Assembly (NCBI GenBank): GCA_964406465.1
Contig: CAYORT010000001.1
Coordinates: forward strand, 1-64,000
DNA: 64,000 nucleotides
DNA from: JAHEZL01 sp964406465
GTDB taxonomy: Bacteria > Bacteroidota > Bacteroidia > Flavobacteriales_C > GCA-002722245
Reading direction: 5' to 3'
Shown piece by piece: positions 1 through 8,721 of this stretch (the stretch's first letter is position 1; each line of letters begins with the position of its first letter). A model generated the notes under the pieces. The model saw only the letters and a program-made list of their open reading frames with translations, made no database searches and was not told the origin of the DNA. The position numbers were made by a program, and so were the translations under genes.

Positions 1-3000
1 CAGCAAGCGCAACCTTAACAGTAAACACAAAACCAAATGTTACTCTAAGCAATGCAACCATCTGTAGCGGCGATGCAGCAGCAACATTTGATGCAGGAGC
101 AGGCTATACTACATATGCATGGAGCGGCAACGGAACAGGAACATCAAGAACAACAAGTGGCACAACAGCTGGAACTTACACGGTAAGAGTAGTAGATGCC
201 AGCGGCTGTAAAGACACAGCAAGCGCAACCTTAACAGTAAACGCAAAACCAAATGTTACTCTAAGCAATGCAACCATCTGTAGCGGAGATGCAGCAGCAA
301 CATTCGATGCGGGTGCAGGCTATACTACATATGCATGGAGTGGTAATGGCACAGGTACATCACAAACAACATCGGGTACAACAGCTGGAACTTACACGGT
401 AAGAGTAGTAGATGCAAACGGTTGTAAAGACACAACAAGCGCAACATTGACTGTAAACGCAAAACCTAATATTACTTTAAGTAATGCAGTGATTTGTTCT
501 GGAGATCCTGCAGTTACTTTTGATGCAGGAGCAGGCTATACTTCATATGTATGGAGTGGAAATGGCACAGGCACTTCTCAAACTACTTCTGGCACAACAG
601 CAGGCACGTATACTGTTTATGTAACAGACGCTAACGGCTGTAAAGACACTGCAAGTGCAACATTAACAGTAAATGCAAAACCGAATATTACTCCACCTAG
701 TGCAACAATTTGTGCAGGAGAGAGCGCAACATTTGATGCTGGTGCTGGTTATTCAAGCTATGCATGGAGTGGTCCGGCAACAGGCAGTTCACAAACAATA
801 GTAGCGACTATCGCAGGTACTTACCAAGTGATTGTAACGGCAGGTAGTGGCTGTAAAGACACAGCAACAGCAGTACTTACAGTAAATGCAAAACCAACGG
901 TTACTTTAAGTAACGCTACAATCTGTAGCGGAGATGCAGCGGCAACTTTCGATGCAGGAGCAGGCTACACTTCTTATGTATGGAGTGGCAATGGCACAGG
1001 CACATCACAAACAACAAGCGGCACAACAGCTGGTACATATACAGTAAGAGTAGTAGATGCAAACGGTTGTAAAGACACAGCAAGCGCAACATTGACTGTA
1101 AACACAAAACCTAATGTCACTCTAAGCAATGCAACCATCTGTAGCGGAGATGCAGCAGCGACATTTGATGCAGGTGCAGGCTATACTTCATATGTATGGA
1201 GTGGCAATGGCACAGGAACATCACAAACAACAAGTGGTACAGCAGCAGGTACATATACAGTAAGAGTAGTAGATGCAAACGGTTGTAAAGACACAGCAAG
1301 CGCAACATTAACAGTAAATACAAAACCAACTATTAATCCGCCTAGTGCAACAATTTGTGCAGGAGAGAGTGCAACGTTTGATGCTGGTGCTGGTTACTCA
1401 AGCTATGCATGGAGCGGTCCGGCAACAGGCAGTTCACAAACAATATTAGCAACTATTGCGGGTACTTACCAAGTGATTGTAACATCAGGTAGTGGCTGTA
1501 AAGACACAGCAACAGCAGTACTTACAGTAAATGCAAAGCCAGCGGTTACTTTAAGTAACGCAACAATCTGTAGTGGCGATGCAGCGGCAACATTCGATGC
1601 AGGTGCAGGTTATACTTCATATGTATGGAGTGGAAATGGCACAGGAACATCACAAACAACAAGTGGCACAACAGCTGGTACATACACTGTTTATGTGACA
1701 GATGCCAACGGCTGTAAAGACACAGCAAGCGCAACATTAACAGTAAACACAAAACCAAATGTTACTCTAACCAACGCAACAATTTGTAGTGGAGATGCGG
1801 CAGCAACATTTGATGCAGGTACAGGCTATACTTCATATGTATGGAGCGGAAATGGCACAGGCACTTCTCAAACTACTTCAGGTACAACAGCTGGAACTTA
1901 TACAGTTTATGTAGCAGATGCGAACGGTTGTAAAGACACCGCCAGCGCAACATTAACAGTAAACGTGAAACCAAATGTTTCTTTAAGTAATGCTACAATA
2001 TGCTTAGGCGACCCTGCAGCAACGTTCGATGCAGGGGCAGGTTATACTTCTTATGTATGGAGTGGTAACGGCACAGGAACATCGCAAACCACTAGTGGCG
2101 CAACAGCCGGAACATACACTGTATATGTTGCAGATGCGAATGGTTGTAAAGACACCGCTAGCGCAACATTAACAGTAAATACATCATTAAATATTATCAT
2201 CAATGATGCTACCATCTGTGAAGGAGAATCTACCACTTTTGATGCTGGTACTGGTTTCGCTAGTTATTCTTGGAGCGGACCAACCACTGGCTCATCTAAT
2301 TCAGTATCTGCTTCAACCGCCGGGGTTTATACCGTTATTGTAGAATCTGTTTCTGGATGCAAAGATACTACTTCAGCTACCTTAACCGTGAACGCTAAAC
2401 CTATAATAGCTGTTAGTGGAGATACAAGTATTTGTCCGGGTGAAACAGCAATCATTACAGCATCATTAACCGGCCAGGCACCTTACACCATAAAAGCAAC
2501 GTTAGGGGTACTTTCATTCACTTTTAACACAGCTATCAGCTCTGCGGTGCTTCCGCTTTCTTTGCCAGGAACATATTCAATTGAAGTGACAGATGCTAAC
2601 GGATGCAAAAACACAAAGAGCTTAACAGTAATAATGAATACCAAGCCAAGTGTTGTTCTTAGCAATCAAACAATTTGTAGTGGAGATGCAGCAGCAACAT
2701 TTGACGCAGGCGCTGGCTTTACATCATATGTATGGACAGGCAACGGAACGGGAGCAGCACAAACAACAAGCGGTACATCAGCCGGAGCATATACAGTTTA
2801 CGTAACCGATGCCAATGGATGTAAGGATACTGCTTCAGCGACATTAACAGTAAACACAAAACCAACAGTTACTTTAACCAATGCTACTATCTGTAGCGGC
2901 GATGCAGCGGTAACTTTTGATGCTGGCACTGGTTATGCTTCTTACTTGTGGGTAGATAATGGATCTGGTGTGGCTCAAACAACATCTGGAATTACAGCAG

Positions 3001-3520
3001 GAAATTATACTGTTCAAGTTGTTGATGCAAATGGCTGTAAAGACACGGCAAGCGCAACATTGACTGTAAACACAAAACCGAATGTTACTTTATCAAACGC
3101 AACAATTTGTAGTGGTGATGCAGCGGCAACGTTCGATGCTGGTGCAGGCCATACTTCATATGTTTGGAGTGGTGATGGCACTGGCACTTCTCAAACTACT
3201 TCAGGTACAACGGCTGGCACATACACTGTTTACGTCACAGATGCCAATGGCTGTAAAGACACTGCGAGTGCTACATTAACTGTAAACACAAAACCGAATG
3301 TTACTTTAACCAATGCTACAATTTGCAGCGGTGATGCAGCGGCAACATTCGATGCAGGAGCAGGTTATACTTCTTATTTATGGAGTGGTAACGGCACAGG
3401 TACTTCTCAAACTACTGCAGGCACAACAGCAGGAACATACACCGTTTATGTAACAGATGCCAATGGTTGTAAAGATACCGCCAGCGCAACATTAACAGTA
3501 AACGCCTTGCCTATAGTAAA
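1..3520 (+). repeat. 216-bp in-frame tandem repeat array
   Basis: The first half of the adhesin gene is a head-to-tail array of about 16 units, mostly 216 bp (72 codons). The same sequence recurs at 51 and 267, exactly 216 bp apart. Most units carry a T-I-C-S-G-D-A-A core; a second class, T-I-C-A-G-E-S-A, is 213 bp. Units are similar at the DNA level, including third positions, which implies recent duplication or gene conversion. Confidence 0.9.
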
Positions 3521-6500
3521 TCTTGGAAGTGATGTTGAGGTTTGTTATGGTAGTCAGGCAAGTACAATTGATGCCGGAAATGTTGGATCAACCTATTTGT
3601 GGAACAATGGTGCTACTTCAAAAACCATAAGCACAACAACTCCTGGTTTCTACAGTGTTGAAGTAACAAATTCAAATGGTTGTAAAGCTAATGACACGGT
3701 TGAACTAACAGTATTTGCGTTACCAGTTGTTGATTTAGGTCCAGATAGAAGTATTTGTCCGGGCAGCAATACTACGTTTGATGCAGGCGCTGGATTTGCC
3801 TTCTATTTGTGGCAAAACAATACAATAAATCAAACATTAAGTACTGGTGTAGCTGGTAACTATAATGTAACCGTAATTGATAACAATGGCTGCAGCAATA
3901 GTGATACTGTAAGTGTAATAATTAGTACAAATTTAACGGTGGTATTAGGTGCTGATAAATCGATTTGTATAGGAGCCCCAGCAGTAACTTTTGATGCCGG
4001 TAATACAGGTGCAACTTACTTGTGGAGTGACGGCAGCACAGCTCAAACTCTTTCAACTGCAACAGCAGGCACATATTGGGTTTCTGTAACAGACCCTAAT
4101 GGTTGTGCAGGCAAAGACACTGTTAAATTAACTGTTAATCCACTTCCAATAGTTTCATTGACCGATGCGGCAATTTGTGCCGGTTCATCAGGAGCGGTTT
4201 TCTCTCCAGGCACTTTCTCTTCTTATAAATGGTCGAGTGGTGAAACTACTTCAAGTATCACTAAATCTATTGCAGGAAAATACAGCGTTGCGGTTACCGA
4301 TGCTAACGGATGTATCGATTCTGCTTCTGCCAACTTAATTGTTAATTCATCGCCAGTAGTGAACCTTGGAGCAGATAGAAGTATTTGTCCGGGAACCAAT
4401 ACAATTTTTGATGCAGGTGTATTCTCTTCTTATGTTTGGAACGACAATTCAACTGCTCAAACCAGAAATGTGAATGATGCTACCATCGTGATTGTTGAGG
4501 TTACCGATGCTAATGGATGTAAAGGAAGAGATACTGCAGAGGTAACAGTGAAAAACAGTCTTTCAATTGATTTAGGTAACGATAAGTCAATTTGTTATGG
4601 CGATGCTGCGGTAACATTTGACGCTGGATTACCTAACATGAATTACTTGTGGAGTAATGGAGCGACGACTCAAACTATTACAACTGCTCAAGCAGGAACT
4701 TACATAGTTGCTGTGGATGATGGAAGCGGGTGTATGGGGACTGATACGGTTAAGTTAATTGTAAATGCTCTACCAATCGTAGATCTTGGTGCCGATAAAT
4801 CAATTTGTGTTGGCGACCCAATGGTTACTTTCGATGCTGGTGCTGGATATGCTAGTTATGCATGGAGCAACAACATTGCTGTAAGAAATATTACTGTTGG
4901 AAATGCAGGGTTATATTCTGTTGAAGTAATCGACAACAATGGCTGTAAAGACAATGATACTGTTCAGTTGAAAGTTAATAATTTACCAGTAGTTGATTTA
5001 GGGCCTGATAGAAATATTTGTCCGGGCACATCTACTACTTTCAATGCTGGTAATTTTGCGTCTTATTTATGGAATAACAACAGCACTAGTGCAAGCAACA
5101 CAGTAAATGTAGCAGGTAATGTTATAGTTACTGTAACTGATGCCAATGGCTGTAAAGATAATGATACAGCTGCCGTGGTAGTATCAAATAATCTAACAGT
5201 TTCTTTAGGGGCCGACAAAGAGATTTGTGAAGGCGATCCTGCGGTTACTTTTGATGCTGGAATTCCTAATGCTAAATACAATTGGAGCACTGGTGACACT
5301 ACACAAACTATTTCAAAAGCGGTTGCAGGAAGTTTTGCCGTTACAGTAACTACTGCAGATGGATGTAGCGGTACCGATGTAGTAACCTTAACCGTAAATG
5401 TCTTACCAACAGTGAACATGGCCAACCAAGCAATTTGCGCTGGTGAATCGGCAACTTTCACTCCGGGCGCATTTGCGTCTTATGCTTGGTTGAGTAATGA
5501 AACAAGCGCTTCGGTTACTAAATCAACTGCCGGAACATATACCGTAACAGTAACAGATGTTAATGGGTGCAAAAATACAGCAAGCGCAAACTTAACCGTA
5601 AATCCTTTGCCTGTGGTATCTGTAGCCAACAAAGCTGTTTGTGCAGGTTCTTCGGCTACTTTCGATGCTGGTGCCGGTTACAACTCTTACCTTTGGTCTT
5701 CAGGTGAAACAACGCAAACTATCAATAAATCTAATGCTGGTACTTACACCGTTACAGTGAGTGATGCCAACAAATGTAAAAATTCGGCTTCGGCCACATT
5801 AACGGTGAATCAACTCCCTATTGTTTCTTTGGGTGCATTTACACCAAAATGTATCAATGAAGATAACTTTAAGATGAGCGGAGGTGCGCCGGTTGGAGGT
5901 ACTTATAAAACCATTATTAGTTCAGTTTTAACGGCTATCGATTCATTCCCAGTGAAAACGATGGGAGTAGGTTCTCATCAAGTGATGTATGAATATACCG
6001 ATAACAATGGTTGTATTAATGCTGCTCCTTCAACTATTGTTGTAAATTCTACTCAAACATTAAGTATTGCCGATAAAACAATTTGTGCGGGCCAAACAGC
6101 AACTTTCGATGCGGGTGCCGGATTCAATTCTTACTATTGGAATACTGCTTCTAACACAAGAAGTATCACAACGGGTACTGCAGGTACTTATACTGTGGTT
6201 GTTAGCGATGCAAAAGGCTGTAAAGCCAGAGATACAATGCAATTATCGGTGAATGCGAATCCGCAAGTAGACTTAGGTCCCGATAAAAAGGCCTGTGAAG
6301 GAACAGATTTCACCTTAACATCAAATGTTGTTGGTGCATCTTACTTGTGGAACAACAACGCAACTACTAATTCAATTGTGGTAACGAATTCTGGTAAATA
6401 TGTATTAACAGTAACAGATGCGAACGGATGTACCGGAACTGATGATATTCAAATTACAGCCATTGCAGTGCCTAACATCAATTTGGGAGCAGATCAAAAA

Positions 6501-7190
6501 GTTTGTGCTGGTGAATCAGTAACACTTAATTCTAACTTGCCAAATGATGTTTCTGTTTACTGGTCAACCGGTTCTAAGAATAAATCTATAACAGTAAACA
6601 CAACCGGTGCAATCAATATTCAAGCTTATTACGACCCCGCTTGTCCGGCCTACGACACCGTAAATGTAATTGTTGTTCCGATGCCAGTATCTGACTTAGG
6701 AAATGACACAGTGGTATGTTTTAATGAAATTGGTTCATTGAATATTGAAGCAGCTGGTAATGCCGATCAGTTTAAATGGAATGATGAGTCGCAAAGTGTT
6801 ACATCGTCAATTGATGTAAGTAAAGAAGGGCAGTACATTGTTCAATTAACTAATGGTGATATTTGTACTGTTAGCGATACAATTAATATCAATGAAATAT
6901 GTGTTTCTACCTTGTACATTCCAAATGCATTTACGCCTAATAAAGATGGAACAAACGATGTATTCTATGTTAAAGGATTAAACGTTGAGAAATTCCATTT
7001 AATGATTTTCGACAGATGGGGTGAACTTATTTTTGAAAGCTACAATATTGAAAATGGTTGGGATGGAACCTACAAAGGAAACGAGGTACAGATAGATGTA
7101 TATCTTTGGAAATTAGACTGGCTTTCTACCGATGCACAAGAGCAAAAAACCAAAAACCAAAGAGTTGGTACCGTTTCGTTAATTAGATAA
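1..7190 (+). CDS. Giant repeat adhesin with T9SS type B sorting domain (5' end missing)
   Basis: The reading frame is open from base 3, so the start lies before the window; about 2,395 residues are visible. They consist of about 30 Ig-like repeats of 71-75 residues, each with a D-A-G-x-G-Y-x-S-Y-x-W core and a D-A-N-G-C-K-D ending. Repeats up to about base 3,520 are nearly identical; those after it have diverged (L-P-V-V-D-L-G-P-D-R-S-I-C type). The last 90 residues, from I-P-N-A-F-T-P-N-K-D-G-T-N-D, through F-D-R-W-G-E and N-G-W-D-G-T-Y-K-G, match the gliding-type C-terminal domain that directs proteins through the type IX secretion system. It is therefore probably exported and surface-attached, and acts in adhesion or gliding. 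No enzymatic domain is visible in this part. No PorP/SprF gene follows it directly; one may lie upstream. Confidence 0.9.
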   Translation, partial: ASATLTVNTKPNVTLSNATICSGDAAATFDAGAGYTTYAWSGNGTGTSRTTSGTTAGTYTVRVVDASGCKDTASATLTVNAKPNVTLSNATICSGDAAATFDAGAGYTTYAWSGNGTGTSQTTSGTTAGTYTVRVVDANGCKDTTSATLTVNAKPNITLSNAVICSGDPAVTFDAGAGYTSYVWSGNGTGTSQTTSGTTAGTYTVYVTDANGCKDTASATLTVNAKPNITPPSATICAGESATFDAGAGYSSYAWSGPATGSSQTIVATIAGTYQVIVTAGSGCKDTATAVLTVNAKPTVTLSNATICSGDAAATFDAGAGYTSYVWSGNGTGTSQTTSGTTAGTYTVRVVDANGCKDTASATLTVNTKPNVTLSNATICSGDAAATFDAGAGYTSYVWSGNGTGTSQTTSGTAAGTYTVRVVDANGCKDTASATLTVNTKPTINPPSATICAGESATFDAGAGYSSYAWSGPATGSSQTILATIAGTYQVIVTSGSGCKDTATAVLTVNAKPAVTLSNATICSGDAAATFDAGAGYTSYVWSGNGTGTSQTTSGTTAGTYTVYVTDANGCKDTASATLTVNTKPNVTLTNATICSGDAAATFDAGTGYTSYVWSGNGTGTSQTTSGTTAGTYTVYVADANGCKDTASATLTVNVKPNVSLSNATICLGDPAATFDAGAGYTSYVWSGNGTGTSQTTSGATAGTYTVYVADANGCKDTASATLTVNTSLNIIINDATICEGESTTFDAGTGFASYSWSGPTTGSSNSVSASTAGVYTVIVESVSGCKDTTSATLTVNAKPIIAVSGDTSICPGETAIITASLTGQAPYTIKATLGVLSFTFNTAISSAVLPLSLPGTYSIEVTDANGCKNTKSLTVIMNTKPSVVLSNQTICSGDAAATFDAGAGFTSYVWTGNGTGAAQTTSGTSAGAYTVYVTDANGCKDTASATLTVNTKPTVTLTNATICSGDAAVTFDAGTGYASYLWVDNGSGVAQTTSGITAGNYTVQVVDANGCKDTASATLTVNTKPNVTLSNATICSGDAAATFDAGAGHTSYVWSGDGTGTSQTTSGTTAGTYTVYVTDANGCKDTASATLTVNTKPNVTLTNATICSGDAAATFDAGAGYTSYLWSGNGTGTSQTTAGTTAGTYTVYVTDANGCKDTASATLTVNALPIVNLGSDVEVCYGSQASTIDAGNVGSTYLWNNGATSKTISTTTPGFYSVEVTNSNGCKANDTVELTVFALPVVDLGPDRSICPGSNTTFDAGAGFAFYLWQNNTINQTLSTGVAGNYNVTVIDNNGCSNSDTVSVIISTNLTVVLGADKSICIGAPAVTFDAGNTGATYLWSDGSTAQTLSTATAGTYWVSVTDPNGCAGKDTVKLTVNPLPIVSLTDAAICAGSSGAVFSPGTFSSYKWSSGETTSSITKSIAGKYSVAVTDANGCIDSASANLIVNSSPVVNLGADRSICPGTNTIFDAGVFSSYVWNDNSTAQTRNVNDATIVIVEVTDANGCKGRDTAEVTVKNSLSIDLGNDKSICYGDAAVTFDAGLPNMNYLWSNGATTQTITTAQAGTYIVAVDDGSGCMGTDTVKLIVNALPIVDLGADKSICVGDPMVTFDAGAGYASYAWSNNIAVRNITVGNAGLYSVEVIDNNGCKDNDTVQLKVNNLPVVDLGPDRNICPGTSTTFNAGNFASYLWNNNSTSASNTVNVAGNVIVTVTDANGCKDNDTAAVVVSNNLTVSLGADKEICEGDPAVTFDAGIPNAKYNWSTGDTTQTISKAVAGSFAVTVTTADGCSGTDVVTLTVNVLPTVNMANQAICAGESATFTPGAFASYAWLSNETSASVTKSTAGTYTVTVTDVNGCKNTASANLTVNPLPVVSVANKAVCAGSSATFDAGAGYNSYLWSSGETTQTINKSNAGTYTVTVSDANKCKNSASATLTVNQLPIVSLGAFTPKCINEDNFKMSGGAPVGGTYKTIISSVLTAIDSFPVKTMGVGSHQVMYEYTDNNGCINAAPSTIVVNSTQTLSIADKTICAGQTATFDAGAGFNSYYWNTASNTRSITTGTAGTYTVVVSDAKGCKARDTMQLSVNANPQVDLGPDKKACEGTDFTLTSNVVGASYLWNNNATTNSIVVTNSGKYVLTVTDANGCTGTDDIQITAIAVPNINLGADQKVCAGESVTLNSNLPNDVSVYWSTGSKNKSITVNTTGAINIQAYYDPACPAYDTVNVIVVPMPVSDLGNDTVVCFNEIGSLNIEAAGNADQFKWNDESQSVTSSIDVSKEGQYIVQLTNGDICTVSDTININEICVSTLYIPNAFTPNKDGTNDVFYVKGLNVEKFHLMIFDRWGELIFESYNIENGWDGTYKGNEVQIDVYLWKLDWLSTDAQEQKTKNQRVGTVSLIR
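699..1988 (+). repeat. Higher-order 645-bp duplication within the array
   Basis: A three-unit block (one 213-bp unit of the C-A-G-E-S class and two 216-bp units of the C-S-G-D class) begins at 699 and again at 1344, exactly 645 bp later. The two copies differ by scattered substitutions only, so the block was duplicated as a whole. Confidence 0.75.
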
Positions 7191-7196
7191 TCATAC

Positions 7197-7229
7197 GGGA
7201 AAGTTAGAGCAAAAATCTTTAACTTTCCC
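7197..7229 (+). terminator. Stem-loop between the adhesin and M20 genes
   Basis: GGGAAAGTTA (7197-7206) pairs perfectly with TAACTTTCCC (7220-7229) across a 13-base loop. It starts 6 bases after the adhesin stop and ends 2 bases before the next ATG. There is no T-run, so it may be a factor-assisted terminator, a 3' end stabiliser, or a hairpin in the next gene's leader. Confidence 0.4.
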
Positions 7230-7231
7230 CC

Positions 7232-8278
7232 ATGAATCCTCTTCAAATATTAAGCGACTTAATTCAAATTCCGGCCTTTAGCGGCGAGGAAAATTTGCGC
7301 GTAACTTACCTCGAAAAAGTATTGAACGATCAAGGTATTGCTACAAAAAAACACCTCAATAATTTATGGTGCGTTAATAAGAATTTTACCGACGGTAAAT
7401 TCACCATTTTATTGAATTCGCATACCGATACCGTGAAGCCTAATAAAGGCTACACGCGCGAACATCATAAAGCCGAAGTGTTGGATGGGAAGTTGTTTGG
7501 TTTGGGGAGTAATGATGCGGGCGGACCATTAATTTCATTGATGACAGTATTCTGTGAACTATATGGCGAAGACTTGCCTTTCAATTTGATTTTTGCTGCT
7601 ACCGCAGAAGAAGAAATTTCGGGTAAAAATGGAATCGCTGCCTTGTGGCCATCGTTACCAAAAATTGATTTAGCTATTGTTGGTGAACCAACAAAAATGG
7701 AATTGGCTGTTGCCGAACGTGGTTTAATGGTGTTGGATTGTGTGGCGAAGGGTAAGGCCGGACACGCAGCGCGAAACGAAGGAATAAATGCTATATACGA
7801 GGCATTGAAAGATATCAAATGGTTTAAAACACATCAGTTTCCAAAAGTGAGCGAAGTTCTTGGCGCGGTGAAAATGAGTGTTACGGTAATTGAAGCCGGG
7901 AGTCAACACAACGTAGTTCCAGCCGAATGTAAATTCGTTGTAGACGTTCGTGTGCCCGACACTTATTCCAATGAAGAATTGCTTCAACTCATCAAAGAAA
8001 GTGTGTTGTGCGAAGTAAATGCACGTTCTACGCGATTGAATTCATCGGGCTTGCCGGCAGGTCATCCATTGTTTACCGTTGCCGAACAATTGAATATTCC
8101 AACTTACGGTTCTCCAACCACCAGCGATCAATCTTTGATGCCATGTATTAGTGTAAAAATCGGTCCGGGCGACAGCGCCCGTTCTCACATGGCCGATGAA
8201 TATATTTTTGTAGATGAATTGCAAAGAGCACCTGCGCGATACAAAGAGATATTGATGGCTTTGGGTAAATTAATTTAA
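7232..8278 (+). CDS. M20 family metallo-deacylase (ArgE-like, possible N-acetylcitrulline deacetylase)
   Basis: This 348-residue cytosolic protein belongs to the M20/ArgE/DapE zinc amidohydrolases. Visible metal and catalytic residues are H64 and D66 in S-H-T-D-T, D95 in G-S-N-D-A-G-G, the acidic run E126-E128, E152 in V-G-E-P-T, and H319 near the C terminus. A dimerisation domain lies between about residues 165 and 275. The length fits the compact Bacteroidota enzymes that remove acetyl groups from N-acetylornithine or N-acetylcitrulline in arginine synthesis. No other arginine genes are in the window, so the substrate is inferred from family resemblance only; succinyl-diaminopimelate or another acyl-amino acid is possible. 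The ATG is 41 bases after the adhesin stop, and the DUF1801 gene follows after one base. Confidence 0.8.
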   Translation: MNPLQILSDLIQIPAFSGEENLRVTYLEKVLNDQGIATKKHLNNLWCVNKNFTDGKFTILLNSHTDTVKPNKGYTREHHKAEVLDGKLFGLGSNDAGGPLISLMTVFCELYGEDLPFNLIFAATAEEEISGKNGIAALWPSLPKIDLAIVGEPTKMELAVAERGLMVLDCVAKGKAGHAARNEGINAIYEALKDIKWFKTHQFPKVSEVLGAVKMSVTVIEAGSQHNVVPAECKFVVDVRVPDTYSNEELLQLIKESVLCEVNARSTRLNSSGLPAGHPLFTVAEQLNIPTYGSPTTSDQSLMPCISVKIGPGDSARSHMADEYIFVDELQRAPARYKEILMALGKLI

Positions 8279-8279
8279 C

Positions 8280-8648
8280 ATGAATGCATCAGAGAGATAC
8301 ATTGAAGATGCACCCGAAAAGTACCGCGAAACGCTTTATGTTTTGCGCGAAATTATTTTAAACTCTTCTCCCTTCATCGAAGAAAAAATTGCCTACACTG
8401 TTCCATTTTTTAAGCATTTTGGAATGTTGTGTTACATAGCTCATGGGAAGCGCGGAGTAGAAGTGGGCTTTTGGCGTGGCAACGAATTATCTGATGTGCA
8501 AGGAGCCTTAACACGTGATGAAAGAAAAATAGTTCGATCATTGGTTTACCAAAAACCAGAAGATATTGATGAGCAAATTTTGATGGAAATATTGCAAGAA
8601 GCAATGATGTTGAATGAAGAGAGGTTTAAGTTAAAGAAGAAAAAATGA
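8280..8648 (+). CDS. DUF1801 domain protein
   Basis: A 122-residue protein of the DUF1801 (YdhG-like) family: it begins with the E-R-Y-I-E-D-A-P-E-K-Y-R helix and has the family's central region, E-E-K-I-A-Y-T-V-P-F-F, followed by a cysteine- and histidine-containing strand and a G-V-E-V-G-F-W-R-G turn. The biochemical role of this family is not established. The C terminus is a lysine-rich tail. The start codon is one base after the M20 stop, so the two are probably co-transcribed and translationally coupled. Confidence 0.75.
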   Translation: MNASERYIEDAPEKYRETLYVLREIILNSSPFIEEKIAYTVPFFKHFGMLCYIAHGKRGVEVGFWRGNELSDVQGALTRDERKIVRSLVYQKPEDIDEQILMEILQEAMMLNEERFKLKKKK

Positions 8649-8721
8649 TTAAGATCCCTTAACTTATAAGCAAACGTTTTTCTCCTCCGTTTTTTTTACA
8701 TTTACTTATCAATATTTTTTT

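Noticed and set aside
916..2665. Several antisense frames of 60-70 codons in the adhesin array
   Set aside because: They recur once per 216-bp unit on the opposite strand and translate to low-complexity Leu/His/Arg sequences; they are by-products of the repeat composition.
1..3520. Regular repeats that might be a CRISPR array
   Set aside because: The period is 216 bp, there are no short repeats with unique spacers, and all units are in one open protein-coding frame.
5063..5461. 132-codon antisense frame
   Set aside because: It lies fully opposite the adhesin repeats, has no start context or family resemblance, and the sense strand has a convincing protein.
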